64,000 bases of DNA from Glycomyces sp040645615 (lineage in GTDB: Bacteria > Actinomycetota > Actinomycetes > Mycobacteriales > Micromonosporaceae): contig NZ_JBEYYO010000013.1 of the NCBI RefSeq assembly GCF_040645615.1, forward strand, positions 1-64,000. The letters run 5' to 3'. Made by a program: the position numbers and the translations under genes. Shown here in pieces: positions 8,939 through 18,463 of the stretch (its first letter is position 1; every line of letters starts with the position of its first letter). The notes under the pieces are model-generated. The model was not told where the DNA came from and made no database searches. It worked only from the letters and a program-made list of their open reading frames with translations.

Positions 8939-9110
8939 GGGCACGCCGAACGTCTTCAGGCCCCTGGGGAATGGGCCCCCGATGTTCAATGCTGCCATGG
9001 GGGTACGACATCGGCCCCCGAGGCGGGTTCCACAAGGCACGCCGAACGTCCGCTTCGGCCCTGGGGATGGGCCCCCGGTTTTCAATGGTGCGCTTGGGGT
9101 GTGACAGTTC
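8939..9110. repeat. Two degenerate tandem copies of a ~75-bp repeat
   Basis: Copy A starts near 8939 and copy B near 9036, a period of about 97 bp. Both begin GGCACGCCGAACGT and share TGGGGA(A)TGGGCCCCCG and TTCAATG, then GGGGT; they differ by small indels and substitutions. Each could fold through its GGGCCC core. They lie between helY and the convergent exonuclease gene and carry no coding signal. Confidence 0.65.
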
Positions 9111-9118
9111 GGGGTCGA

Positions 9119-10024
9119 TCAGGCCTTCGGTGTGGTGATCGCCTCATTGAACCTGGCGAGGGCCGAGGCCACGCCCCATTCCGCCGACAGGGCCTCGACC
9201 TTCGCGGGGTCGGCGGGGGAGTGGGGCAGTGCCCCGTCCACCACGGGTACGTCCACGTCGGTCACCGCCGTCGAGACCGTGACCGCCCGGTCGAGGTAGT
9301 CCGTCGTCTCCAGGATCGACTTGCGTTGGCGCTCAGGGAGGTCCGAGCCCTCCTCCGCTGCCGCGGCCTTCAACCCCGCGATGCCGCCGTACGTGTTCAC
9401 CAGCGTCACCGCCGTCTTCGCGCCGATGCCCTTGACTCCTGGCAGCCCGTCCGAGGGGTCGCCGCGCAGGACCGCGAAGTCCACGTAGTGATTCGGCCCG
9501 ACCCCGAACTTCGTCGCCACCGCCTCGCCGTCGAACAATTCTGCTTTAGATATCCCGCGTGCGAGGTATACGACCTTGCGGTCCCGCTCATCGTCGACGA
9601 GCTGGAACAGGTCCCGGTCGCCGGTGACGACCAGCACCGGCTCGGCCGTGCGCGAGGCCAGCGTGGCGATCACGTCGTCGGCCTCGTACGACGGGTGCGT
9701 CGCAGTTGCGATCCCCAGCGCCGGCAGCAGCGCCTCGATCGCCGCGACCTGGTCGTCCAGGCCCTCCGGGGTGTCCTCCGAGCCGTCCGGCTGCGCCCGC
9801 TCGGCCTTGTAGCCCGGCATGAGCTCCACGCGCCACTCGGGCCGCCAGTTCCCCTCCAGGCAGCACACCATCCCGGTGGGGGAGAAGCGCCGCGCCAGGA
9901 CCGCCAGGCCGTCGAAGAATCCGCGTACCGCGCCCGCGCGGCGCCCGTCGGGGGCCTTGATCGAGGACGGCAGCCCGTAGTAGGCCCGGTACCACAGCGA
10001 GGCGGCGTCGATGAGCATCAGCAT
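9119..10024 (-). CDS. 5'-3' exonuclease (FEN/PolA N-domain type)
   Basis: 301-residue flap-endonuclease-superfamily enzyme resembling the N-terminal nuclease domain of DNA polymerase I, without a polymerase domain. Metal-binding acidic motifs are LIDAASLWYRA at the N-terminus, YEADDVIATLA (about 113-123), TGDRDLFQLV, and RGDPSDGLPGVKGIG, which also begins the helix-3-turn-helix DNA-binding motif. It likely removes 5' flaps or RNA primers. It corresponds in family and position to Rv2090 near helY. ATG 10024 is used; ATG 10018 is a close alternative. Confidence 0.92.
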   Translation of the reverse strand: MLMLIDAASLWYRAYYGLPSSIKAPDGRRAGAVRGFFDGLAVLARRFSPTGMVCCLEGNWRPEWRVELMPGYKAERAQPDGSEDTPEGLDDQVAAIEALLPALGIATATHPSYEADDVIATLASRTAEPVLVVTGDRDLFQLVDDERDRKVVYLARGISKAELFDGEAVATKFGVGPNHYVDFAVLRGDPSDGLPGVKGIGAKTAVTLVNTYGGIAGLKAAAAEEGSDLPERQRKSILETTDYLDRAVTVSTAVTDVDVPVVDGALPHSPADPAKVEALSAEWGVASALARFNEAITTPKA

Positions 10025-10180
10025 CGGACCACTCTCTCATGAGCGGACGACAGGACACGCGAACGGCGATTTCACCCGTCACTTAGTGCGAAACCTGCCA
10101 CATTAATGGCCGGGTGCCACAACTATGAGAGGGTCCGACCGGAAAGATCGGCCCGTCCGCTACTCACGAGGAGCCCTCAG

Positions 10181-10963
10181 GTGAACACGACCGCCCGCCG
10201 CGCCGCCGCCGCACTCGCCCTGATCGGGACGGGTCTGGCCGCCACCGCCGCATGCTCGTCCGACTCCGGCGAGGACACCCTCACCGTCTGCACCAACATC
10301 CCCTTCGAGCCCTTCGAGTACCGCGAGGACGGCGAGTACGTCGGCTTCGACATGGACCTCATGCAGCTCCTGGCCGACCGCCTCGACCAGACCGTCGAAG
10401 TCGTCGAGATCGACTTCGACTCCATCGGCTCGGGCTCGGCCCTCAACGCCGGGACCTGCGACATCGCCGCCGCCGGCATCTCCATCACCGAGGAACGCAA
10501 GGACGCCATGGGCATGTCCCAGGCCTACTACCGCGCCGACCAGGCCCTCGTCGTCCCCTCCGGCTCGGCCGTGACCTCCCTGGAGGACCTCTCCGGCCTC
10601 AAGGTCGCCGTCCAGTCCGGCACCACCGGCAAGTCCTACGCCGACGACAACGCCGAGGCCTACGGCTACGAGGTCATCGAGTTCGAGACCATGGGCGACA
10701 TCGCCTCGGCCCTGACCGCCGAGTCCGTCGACGCCTCCATCGCCGACCTCGCCACCTGGAACAAGATGATCGAATCCGCGCCCGAGCTCCAGCTCGTGCA
10801 GTCGATCGTGACCGAAGAGCACTACGCCTTCGCCGTCCAAAAGGACGACACCGAACTGCTCGACGAAGTCAACGCCATGCTCACCGAGGCCTTCGACGAC
10901 GGCACCTACGCCGAGCTGTACGAGAAGTGGATCGGCGAGCCCTACACCGGCGACCAGCAGTGA
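10181..10963 (+). CDS. Amino-acid-type ABC transporter substrate-binding lipoprotein
   Basis: Extracytoplasmic solute-binding protein of family 3, 260 residues. A lipoprotein signal (RRAAAALALIGTGLAATAAC) ends at Cys25. The mature domain opens with LTVCTNIPFEPFEY and GFDMDLMQLLADRL, the classic family 3 start, and later AAAGISITEERK. Polar amino acids are the usual ligands; this one is unknown. GTG 10181 is chosen for the signal peptide and the GAGGAG about 10 nt upstream; the open frame extends 25 codons further. The stop overlaps the permease start (GTGA), giving a three-gene importer operon. Confidence 0.93.
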   Translation: MNTTARRAAAALALIGTGLAATAACSSDSGEDTLTVCTNIPFEPFEYREDGEYVGFDMDLMQLLADRLDQTVEVVEIDFDSIGSGSALNAGTCDIAAAGISITEERKDAMGMSQAYYRADQALVVPSGSAVTSLEDLSGLKVAVQSGTTGKSYADDNAEAYGYEVIEFETMGDIASALTAESVDASIADLATWNKMIESAPELQLVQSIVTEEHYAFAVQKDDTELLDEVNAMLTEAFDDGTYAELYEKWIGEPYTGDQQ

Positions 10964-11762
10964 CCGCCGAAGCCGAGCCGCGCATGACACCGCGGCAGCG
11001 GCGCCGGATCGCCCGCGCGATCCAGTACGCCGTCATCGCCGCGGTCCTCATCGCGCTGGCGGTCGTCGCCGACTGGGGCCGCATAGTCGACTCCTTCCTC
11101 CAAGCAGACGTCGCCGCCGAGATGTTCCCCGAGGTCTGGACCGCCTTCGGGAACACCATCGTCTACACCCTGCTCGCGTTCGCGTTCGGCATGGTCGTCG
11201 GCGTGCCCGTCGCGCTCATGCGCGTCTCCGAGTTCGGGCCCTACCGCTGGGCCGCCACCGTCTACGTCGAGATCTTCCGCGGCCTGCCCGCGCTCCTGGT
11301 GCTCTTCCTGGTCGGCTTCGGCGTCCCCCAGGCCTTCCCGGGCATCCAGTACCCCGGCGGCGTCTACGGCCAGGTCGCGCTCGGCCTGGGCCTGACCTCC
11401 TCGGCCTACATCGCCGAAAGCGTCCGCGCCGGCATCCAAGCGGTCCCCAAAGGACAGATCGAGGCGGCCCGGTCCCTCGGCATGAGCCACACCCGCACCA
11501 TGGTCACCGTGGTCCTGCCCCAGGCCCTGCGCATCGTCATCCCGCCGCTGACCAACGAACTGGTGATGCTCACCAAGGACTCCAGCCTCGTGTTCGTCCT
11601 CGGCGTCACCACCGCCACCATGGAACTGTCCAAGTTCGCCCGCAATGAACTGACCTCCACCGCCAACGCCACCCCGCTGCTCGTCGGCGGCCTGCTCTAC
11701 CTGCTGTTGACCGTGCCGCTCTCGGCGCTGGCCCGCCGCCTGGAGAAGCGAGGAGAATCGCG

Positions 11763-11766
<4 letters not shown>
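10960..11766 (+). CDS. Amino-acid ABC transporter permease
   Basis: His/Glu/Gln-type membrane subunit, 268 residues. A basic N-terminal tail precedes five or more membrane helices. The EAA loop that contacts the ATPase is visible as EAARSLGMSHTRTMVTVVLPQALR. The segment WTAFGNTIVYTLLAF matches the start of the permease core. GTG 10960 overlaps the stop of the binding-protein gene; ATG 10984 is an alternative. The stop overlaps the ATPase ATG. A single permease gene implies a homodimeric pore. Confidence 0.93.
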
Positions 11767-12509
<743 letters not shown>

Positions 12510-12522
12510 CATCATTGGGGGC

Positions 12523-14073
12523 ATGAGCCACCAGCAGCAGCCAGGCCCGAGCACCCTGTGGCGCGGCGGGCACGTCCTCAGCCCCACCAGCCCGGCCGCC
12601 ACCGCCCTGCGCACCGAAGGGGACCGGATCACCTGGGTCGGCCCCGATGCCGACGCCCCCGCCGCCGACCGCACCGTCGACCTCGACGGCGCCCTCGTCA
12701 CCCCCTCGTTCGTCGACTCCCACGTCCACCTCACCGGCACCGGCACGGCCCTGACCGGCCTCGACCTCGCCGGGACCGTCTCGGCCGCCGACGTCCTCGA
12801 CCGGGTCGCCGCCTACGCCAAGACGCTCCCCTCCGACGCGGTCGTCATCGGCGGCGGCTGGGACGAGACCACTTGGGACGACCCGGCCCTGCCCAGCTAC
12901 GACGAGGTCGACCGCGCCGCCGGAGGCCGCCTGGCCTACCTCTCGCGCATCGACGGGCACTCAGGGATCCCCGGCTCCCGGATCGTCAGCGAGCAGCCCG
13001 AGATCGGCCTCCTCGAATACGGGCTCGACAAGCCCCCCTACCGCCGCATGGCCCACCGCGGGGCCCGCGCCGCCGTCGCCCACGCCGTCCCCGTACACCA
13101 GCGCCTCGACAAGGCCCGCGAGGCCCTCGCCCACGCCGCGTCCCTCGGCATCACCGCCGTCGCCGAGCACTCGGTCCCCAACGACCGCGACAACCGCATC
13201 GAACCGGAGTTCCAAGGCCTCGTCGCCCTCGGGACCGAACCCGGCCTGCCCACCGTGTTCGGCTGGTGGGGCGAACTGCGGGCCGCCGAGAAGGCCCGCG
13301 ACCTCGGCGCGCACGGCTGCGGCGGCGACCTCTCGGTCGACGGCTCCCTCGGCTCCCACACCGCCTACCTGCGCACCCCCTACGAAGGCACCGACCGGAC
13401 CGGCTCGCAGTACCTCACCGCCGACCAGATCGCCGCGCACCTGTTCGACTGCCACGACGTGGGCCTGCCCGCGGCATTCCACGCCATCGGCGACGGCGCG
13501 GTCGAAGCCGTGCTCGACGGCCTCGACCTCGTCGAACCCCGCGTGGGCCTGGACGCGATCCGCCACGCCCGCCACCGCATCGAGCACGCCGAGGTCCTCG
13601 ACGGGCCGCTGGTCGCCCGCATGGTCCACCACGGCGTCCACGCCTCGGTCCAACCCGCGTTCGACGCCGCCTGGGGCGGACCGAACCGCATGTACGCCGC
13701 CCGCCTCGGCCGCGAACGGGCCCTCGCCACCAACCCGTTCTCGCACCTCGCCGGGGTCGGCGTACCGCTCGCGTTCGGATCGGACTCCCCGGTGACCCCG
13801 CTCGACCCCTGGGGCGGCGTCAGAGCCGCGCTGGCGCACCGCAGCCCCGTCTCCCGCCTTCCGATGGCCGCGGCGTTCACCGCGGCCACCAGAGGCGGCT
13901 GGCGGGCCCTGGGCATCGACGACGCCGGGACGCTCGCCCCCGGCGCCCGGGCGCACTTCACCGTGTGGGACGCCTCGGTCCCGGGCCTCCCCGACCTGAG
14001 TGATCCCGGCACACCCGATCCGGTCGCGGCGACCACCGTCGCAGCCGGCCACATCGCGTTTTCACGCACCTGA
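12523..14073 (+). CDS. Amidohydrolase of the YtcJ-like family
   Basis: Metal-dependent hydrolase, 516 residues. A composite beta domain (GDRITWVGPDADA) leads into the metal motif DSHVHL, then an amidohydrolase barrel with VAEHSV, DGSLGSHTAYL, AFHAIGDGAV, RIEHAE and the final metal ligand in FGSDSPVTPLDP. This pattern fits the YtcJ/AepA branch, whose substrates are mostly unknown N-acyl or amide compounds. It follows the ABC ATPase by 13 nt, so it may be cotranscribed and act on the imported compound, but a weak -10-like CATCAT 7 nt before the ATG leaves room for its own promoter. Confidence 0.88.
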   Translation: MSHQQQPGPSTLWRGGHVLSPTSPAATALRTEGDRITWVGPDADAPAADRTVDLDGALVTPSFVDSHVHLTGTGTALTGLDLAGTVSAADVLDRVAAYAKTLPSDAVVIGGGWDETTWDDPALPSYDEVDRAAGGRLAYLSRIDGHSGIPGSRIVSEQPEIGLLEYGLDKPPYRRMAHRGARAAVAHAVPVHQRLDKAREALAHAASLGITAVAEHSVPNDRDNRIEPEFQGLVALGTEPGLPTVFGWWGELRAAEKARDLGAHGCGGDLSVDGSLGSHTAYLRTPYEGTDRTGSQYLTADQIAAHLFDCHDVGLPAAFHAIGDGAVEAVLDGLDLVEPRVGLDAIRHARHRIEHAEVLDGPLVARMVHHGVHASVQPAFDAAWGGPNRMYAARLGRERALATNPFSHLAGVGVPLAFGSDSPVTPLDPWGGVRAALAHRSPVSRLPMAAAFTAATRGGWRALGIDDAGTLAPGARAHFTVWDASVPGLPDLSDPGTPDPVAATTVAAGHIAFSRT

Positions 14074-14128
14074 TCCGGGCCTTCGAACGTCACCGCAGGT
14101 CACCGCCTCGCCCGCGCGTGATGGGCGG

Positions 14129-14158
14129 CTGACGCGAGAAAAATTGCTGGACTAAAAT
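14129..14158 (+). promoter_or_regulatory. Sigma-70-like promoter inside the lnt upstream region
   Basis: CTGACG (14129-14134) and TAAAAT (14153-14158) separated by 18 bp, in a local AT-rich patch. The predicted transcription start is near 14165. Confidence 0.45.
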
Positions 14159-14510
14159 TCCGACCCGGTCGACACCTCCGGCGCTGATTGGCTTACGGTG
14201 GTCTGGTCCTCGGCGGGCGACCGGAAACGGAAGACCGCCGAACGTCGGGGGCGACTCGACTTGCTTTGCTCCCACGCAGACTGGACAAGGTGGCGGCGCG
14301 GCCGCACCGCTACCGGCGGCCAGGTCCAGATCGCGGGGGTCGGCGGAGGAAGGCGAGCCGGTCGCCGGTGGTGGACCCGCGGCGAACGCCAGTGATCCCT
14401 AGACAACAGCTCGTAGACGCTCAGCCAGACGGGTGCGAGTTGGTCCGAAGATCACCAGCGGACGCGGCAGGGGACACCGGCCGTACAGGGACTGGGAGAA
14501 ACCCGTGCGA

Positions 14511-14541
14511 GGGGCGTAGCCGGACACAGCTACGCCCCTTT
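14511..14541 (+). terminator. Hairpin terminator before lnt
   Basis: Perfect 10-bp stem GGGGCGTAGC / GCTACGCCCC (14511-14520, 14529-14538), 8-nt loop, followed by TTT. It precedes lnt by about 105 nt, so it ends an upstream transcript or acts as an attenuator. Confidence 0.65.
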
Positions 14542-14645
14542 GCCGTACCCGCAGTACGCTTAAGCACCGACCCGGTGCGGCGAGTCCCCCTCGCCCCGGG
14601 CCGAGCGCCCGACCGGGCGCGCCGTACCAGCGAGGAGCGCCCTAG

Positions 14646-16301
14646 TTGAGCACCGTGATCGACGACGACCGCGACACCGCCGCCGACGCGGCGGCCCCCG
14701 CTCCGCGGCGCCGGCCCCTCCTGGTCACCGATTCGCCCCTCGGCCGTCGCCTCACCCTTCCGGCCGCGCTCGTCCTCGCCGCCGTCTCCGGCCTCCTGGC
14801 CGTCCTCGCGTTCCCCCCGTACGGGATCTGGCCGCTCGCGGCGGTCTCCGTGGCCGGATTCGGCGCCGCCGTCCACCGCCGCCGCGCCCGCGGCGGCTTC
14901 GGCATCGGCTTCGTCTACGGCCTCGCGTTCTTCCTGCCGCTGCTGTCGTGGACCTCCACCCAGGTCGGCCAGTACCCGTGGCTGTTCCTCTCCGCGCTCC
15001 AGGCCCTCGCCACCGCGATCCTGGGCCTCGGCCTGGCCCTGTGCTCGCGCCTGATCGACGCCCACCGCTGGATCTGGGCCCCGCTGACGGCCCTCGCCTG
15101 GGTCGCCCAGGAGACCCTGCGCTCCCACCAGCCGTTCGGCGGCTTCCCGTGGGCCCGCCTCGCGTTCAGCCAGGCCGACGCCCCCACCTCGGGGATCGCC
15201 TGGCTCGGCGGCGCCCCGCTCCTGAGCTTCACCGTCGCCCTCACCGGCGGGCTCGTCCTCGTCGCCGGGTACCTGCTCGCCGCGCGCCGCGTCGCCGGCA
15301 TCCGCAAGGGCGCCATCCTCGTCGCCGCTGCCGCCTACCTCACCGTCGGCGCCCTCGCCCTGCCCGTCGGCGCCACCGCCCCGGCAGGCGAGGCCGTCAA
15401 CATCGCCGTCATCCAAGGCAACGTCCCCCGCCTCGGGCTCGACTTCAACGAACAGCGCCGCGCCGTCCTCGACAACCACGTCAACGCCACCAAGGACCTC
15501 GCCGCCGAAGTCGCCGCAGGCCGCGCCGAACAGCCCGATCTCGTGGTGTGGCCCGAGAACGCCTCCGACATCGACCCCATCGCCAACCAGGACGCCTACG
15601 ACCTCATCACCGAGGCCGCCGTCGCCATCGACGCCCCGATCGTCCTGGGCGGCATCGTCCACAACGACGACGGCACCCGCTCCAACATGAGCATCGTGTG
15701 GGACCCCGAACAGGGCCCGGTCGAGATGTACTCCAAGCGCCACCCCGTGCCCTTCGCCGAATACGTGCCCTACAAGGACTTCTTCCGCACCGTGGCCGGA
15801 TGGATCGACCCGCGCATGGCCGACGGCATCGACAACGTGGCCGGATTCGAGCACGGCCAGAACCCCGGCGTCATCAGTGTGGGCGACCTGGAGATCACCG
15901 GCCTCATCTGCTTCGAGATCGCCTTCGACGCCGAGACCGCCGACTCGGTGCGCGACGGCGCCCAGCTCATGGTCGTCCAGACCAACAACGCCACCTTCGA
16001 CACCAACGAGGCCCAGCAGCAGCTCGCGATGGTCCAACTGCGGTCGATCGAGCACGCCCGCGACGGCCTCATGGCCTCCACCGTCGGCGTCTCCGGCTTC
16101 ACCGACCACACCGGACACGTCTCCCAGGCCACCGAGTTCAACACCGCCGCAGTCATCCAGGCCGACCTGACACCCTCGACCACCTCGACTCCCGCCACCG
16201 CAATGGGTATCCTGCCTGAAACGGTCCTCACCGGAGCGGCACTGGTGGGCTTGGCCTGCGCGATCGTCTTCAACATCCGGCACCGCCGCAGCCAGACCTA
16301 G
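14646..16301 (+). CDS. lnt: Apolipoprotein N-acyltransferase
   Basis: Lnt adds the third acyl chain to the N-terminal Cys of lipoproteins in the cytoplasmic membrane. The 551-residue protein has about six N-terminal membrane helices, a nitrilase-like extracytoplasmic domain and a final C-terminal helix. The catalytic triad is visible: Glu in VVWPEN, Lys in YSKRHPVPF, Cys in LICFE. It starts at TTG 14646, 8 nt after GAGGAG; GTG three codons on is possible. lnt is followed by ppm; in M. tuberculosis the two activities are fused in Ppm1, here they are separate genes. Confidence 0.95.
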   Translation: MSTVIDDDRDTAADAAAPAPRRRPLLVTDSPLGRRLTLPAALVLAAVSGLLAVLAFPPYGIWPLAAVSVAGFGAAVHRRRARGGFGIGFVYGLAFFLPLLSWTSTQVGQYPWLFLSALQALATAILGLGLALCSRLIDAHRWIWAPLTALAWVAQETLRSHQPFGGFPWARLAFSQADAPTSGIAWLGGAPLLSFTVALTGGLVLVAGYLLAARRVAGIRKGAILVAAAAYLTVGALALPVGATAPAGEAVNIAVIQGNVPRLGLDFNEQRRAVLDNHVNATKDLAAEVAAGRAEQPDLVVWPENASDIDPIANQDAYDLITEAAVAIDAPIVLGGIVHNDDGTRSNMSIVWDPEQGPVEMYSKRHPVPFAEYVPYKDFFRTVAGWIDPRMADGIDNVAGFEHGQNPGVISVGDLEITGLICFEIAFDAETADSVRDGAQLMVVQTNNATFDTNEAQQQLAMVQLRSIEHARDGLMASTVGVSGFTDHTGHVSQATEFNTAAVIQADLTPSTTSTPATAMGILPETVLTGAALVGLACAIVFNIRHRRSQT

Positions 16302-16313
16302 AGAGCCGACGCC

Positions 16314-17129
16314 ATGAGCCCACACCCGGATCCGAACGCCACCGGCAGCGAGACACCCGGCGGCGCCGGCGAAGGCACAACGTCGGCCATCGTGGCCATC
16401 CCGACCTACAACGAACGCGACAACATCGACACCACCGTCGAAGCGGCCCTGACCGGCTGCCCGAACATCGACATCCTCATCGTCGACGACTCCTCACCCG
16501 ACGGCACCGGCGACCTCGCCGACGCCCTCGCCGAAGCCGAGACCCGCGTCCACGTCCTCCACCGGCCCCAGAAACAGGGCCTCGGCGCGGCCTACCTCGC
16601 CGCGTTCGACTGGGCCGCCGCCAAGGGCTACCGCACCGTGGTCGAAATGGACGCCGACGGCTCCCACGACCCCGCCGACCTGCCGCGCCTCCTCGCCGCC
16701 CTCGACGAAGGCGCCGACCTGGCCATCGGCTCGCGCTACATCCCCGGCGGCTCGGTCCGCAACTGGCCCCTCCACCGCCTGATCCTCTCCCGCGGCGCCG
16801 GCACCTACACCCGCGCCCTCCTGGGCCTGGGCGTCCAGGACGTCACCGCCGGCTACCGCGCCTACCGCCTCGACGCCCTCCAGAAACTCCAGCTCGACAC
16901 CGTCAACTCCGTCGGCTACTGCTTCCAGATCGACCTCACCTGGCGCGCGGTCAAAGCCGGACTCACCATCCGCGAAGTCCCCATCGTCTTCACCGAACGA
17001 CGCGCCGGAGCCTCGAAGATGAACGGCGCCATCACCGTCGAAGCGCTGCGGAACGTGACCCGGTGGGGGATCGCCCACCGCACACGGCAACTGCGCCGCG
17101 CCTTGGGGCGTGGCAGAATCGAAGCGTGA
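16314..17129 (+). CDS. ppm1: Polyprenol monophosphomannose synthase
   Basis: Family 2 glycosyltransferase that moves mannose from GDP-mannose to polyprenyl phosphate, supplying the donor for lipoglycan and protein mannosylation outside the membrane. The 271-residue protein has AIPTYNERDNI at the start of the catalytic fold, LIVDDSSPDGTGD for nucleotide binding, EMDADGSHDP as the DxD motif and GSRYIPGGSV. No membrane helices are present, so it corresponds to the catalytic domain only and probably relies on adjacent Lnt for anchoring, as in Streptomyces and corynebacteria. It overlaps fxsA by 4 bp. Confidence 0.94.
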   Translation: MSPHPDPNATGSETPGGAGEGTTSAIVAIPTYNERDNIDTTVEAALTGCPNIDILIVDDSSPDGTGDLADALAEAETRVHVLHRPQKQGLGAAYLAAFDWAAAKGYRTVVEMDADGSHDPADLPRLLAALDEGADLAIGSRYIPGGSVRNWPLHRLILSRGAGTYTRALLGLGVQDVTAGYRAYRLDALQKLQLDTVNSVGYCFQIDLTWRAVKAGLTIREVPIVFTERRAGASKMNGAITVEALRNVTRWGIAHRTRQLRRALGRGRIEA

Positions 17130-17635
17130 CCCACCAGCAGCCGCAAGCCGCCCCGCCGCGAGTCCCGTTCGCCATCCGGCTCGCTCTGGCGGCCTGGGTC
17201 GTGGCCGAGGCCGCCGCGTTCTTCGGCCTCGCCTACCTCATCGGCTTCCTGTACACGGTGCTGATCTTCGTCGGCACCACCGTCCTGGGCTTCGCCCTCA
17301 TCCGCTACGTGGGCGCGAAGTCCTTCCGAGCCGCCCGCGACTACCTCAACTCCGGCGGCGACCCCTCGCGCGAACTGCCCAACGGGTACGCGCTGGCCGG
17401 GGCCGCGTGCCTCATCGTCCCCGGGTTCGTGACCGACCTGGTGGGCCTGCTCCTGCTGTTCCCGCCGACCCGGTTCGTCTTCCGCGGCCTGGGCCGCTGG
17501 ATCGCCTCGCGCGTGCCCACCGTCCACCTCGGCGGCGACGTCATCGACGGCGAAGTGATCGACGAGCGCGATGCGCCGGTGCGCCATGACAGGGACGACG
17601 ACGGACCCCGGCCGATCATCGACCAGGGTCCGTGA
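17126..17635 (+). CDS. fxsA: FxsA family membrane protein
   Basis: 169-residue FxsA-type protein; in E. coli FxsA relieves F-plasmid exclusion of phage T7, while the general role is unknown. The membrane core has three to four helices with the family segments GTTVLGFALIRYVG, ALAGAACLIVPGFVTDLVGLLLLFPPTR and a charged cytoplasmic tail. GTG 17126 overlaps the ppm stop (GTGA). Conservation of the lnt-ppm-fxsA order in actinobacteria suggests an envelope-related role. Confidence 0.9.
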   Translation: MTHQQPQAAPPRVPFAIRLALAAWVVAEAAAFFGLAYLIGFLYTVLIFVGTTVLGFALIRYVGAKSFRAARDYLNSGGDPSRELPNGYALAGAACLIVPGFVTDLVGLLLLFPPTRFVFRGLGRWIASRVPTVHLGGDVIDGEVIDERDAPVRHDRDDDGPRPIIDQGP

Positions 17636-17646
17636 GTCTGTTCTTT

Positions 17647-17988
17647 TTAGCGCTCGCCGCGGCGGGCGCGCATCTCCTGAAGGCGCTCGTCGAGGATCTC
17701 TTCGAGCTCCTCCATCGACCGGCGCTCCAGCAGCATGTCCCAGTGGGTGCGCGGAGGCTTGACCTTCTTGGTCTCGGGCTCCTCGCCGTCGACCAGCTTC
17801 GCGGTCGAACCGTCCAGACGGCACTCCCATGTGAGCGGGATCTCCGCTTCGACGGCGAAGGGCACCTCGAAGCGGTGGCCCTGGGGGCACACGTAATCGC
17901 GGGTCTGGCGGGGCGCCAGCTCCGTGTTGCGGTCCGATTCGTAGCTGACGGCGCCGAGACGAGAGCCTCTCAGCATTCTGTCGCTCAT
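17647..17988 (-). CDS. rbpA: RNA polymerase-binding protein RbpA
   Basis: Actinobacterial RNA polymerase partner that binds the primary sigma factor and stabilises open promoter complexes. The 113-residue protein has the RGSRLGAVSYESDRN N-terminal tail, a zinc-binding-type core (YVCPQGHRFEVPF through WECRLDG), and the C-terminal sigma-interaction helix HWDMLLERRSMEELEEILDERL. Start ATG 17988 has AGGGGA just upstream. It is convergent with fxsA, with 11 bp between stops. Position beside ppm/lnt matches M. tuberculosis. Confidence 0.97.
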   Translation of the reverse strand: MSDRMLRGSRLGAVSYESDRNTELAPRQTRDYVCPQGHRFEVPFAVEAEIPLTWECRLDGSTAKLVDGEEPETKKVKPPRTHWDMLLERRSMEELEEILDERLQEMRARRGER

Positions 17989-18463
17989 GTTCCCCTGCAC
18001 TTCCTCTAGAGCACTGTCTTCAAGAGCACTGCCGGTGCAGCGACGCCTTCGCGCGCTGCCCGCCGGGCCGTGAACGATGTCGCCGGCCCGGTCAGCCCTT
18101 GGACGACGGCATCGGCCCCGCGGTGGCGTTCTTCGGCCGTGATCTCGGCCCTCACGCCAGGGCCCTGGTTTCGCTTCGTACAACGCCGGGACCTGCCCGC
18201 ATCCTTCCCGATGCCGACCCCCAAGTGTGGCGCGGCGCGCAAACGGCGGCCACAGACGTCCCCTTGAAGTGTGACACAACACCGGCTCCGATCCGCGCGG
18301 GCGAGTGCGTGAGATGCCCCGCGTCCCGCGCGGCGGGACGAACGGGGCGGGAGCGACGCGTGAACGCCGATCGGGTCGCATCCGACGCGACCGAGCCCAG
18401 TAAGGTGTGGACCAGACTTGGCGAACTTACGGCTCGCATGCATCGCCGAGAGGGGAGTTCTCA
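17989..18463 (-). promoter_or_regulatory. 475-bp divergent intergenic region between rbpA and the Hsp70-like gene
   Basis: No convincing protein gene was found. The rbpA-proximal part holds a direct repeat of AGTGCTCT on the reverse strand (two copies within 18003-18034) just ahead of the rbpA ribosome site, which could be part of a regulated leader. The Hsp70-proximal side has AGGGGAG 7 nt before that gene's ATG. RbpA is stress-controlled by SigR-type factors in Streptomyces; a clear GGAAT-GTT pair was not found here. Confidence 0.4.

Larger units (their letters stand above)
14074..14645 (+). other. 572-bp region upstream of lnt with its own promoter and terminator
   Basis: No convincing protein gene: a 153-codon frame at 14188-14649 lacks family resemblance and runs into lnt. 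An AT-rich patch at 14140-14160 stands out, a promoter-like pair lies at 14129-14158, and a terminator hairpin at 14511-14541. The roughly 375 nt between them could be a small RNA or a regulated lnt leader. No match to RNase P RNA, tmRNA, SRP RNA or a riboswitch known to me was recognised. Confidence 0.5.

Noticed and set aside
14188..14649. 153-codon frame upstream of lnt
   Set aside because: No family resemblance, Arg-rich, ends inside lnt and contains the terminator hairpin.
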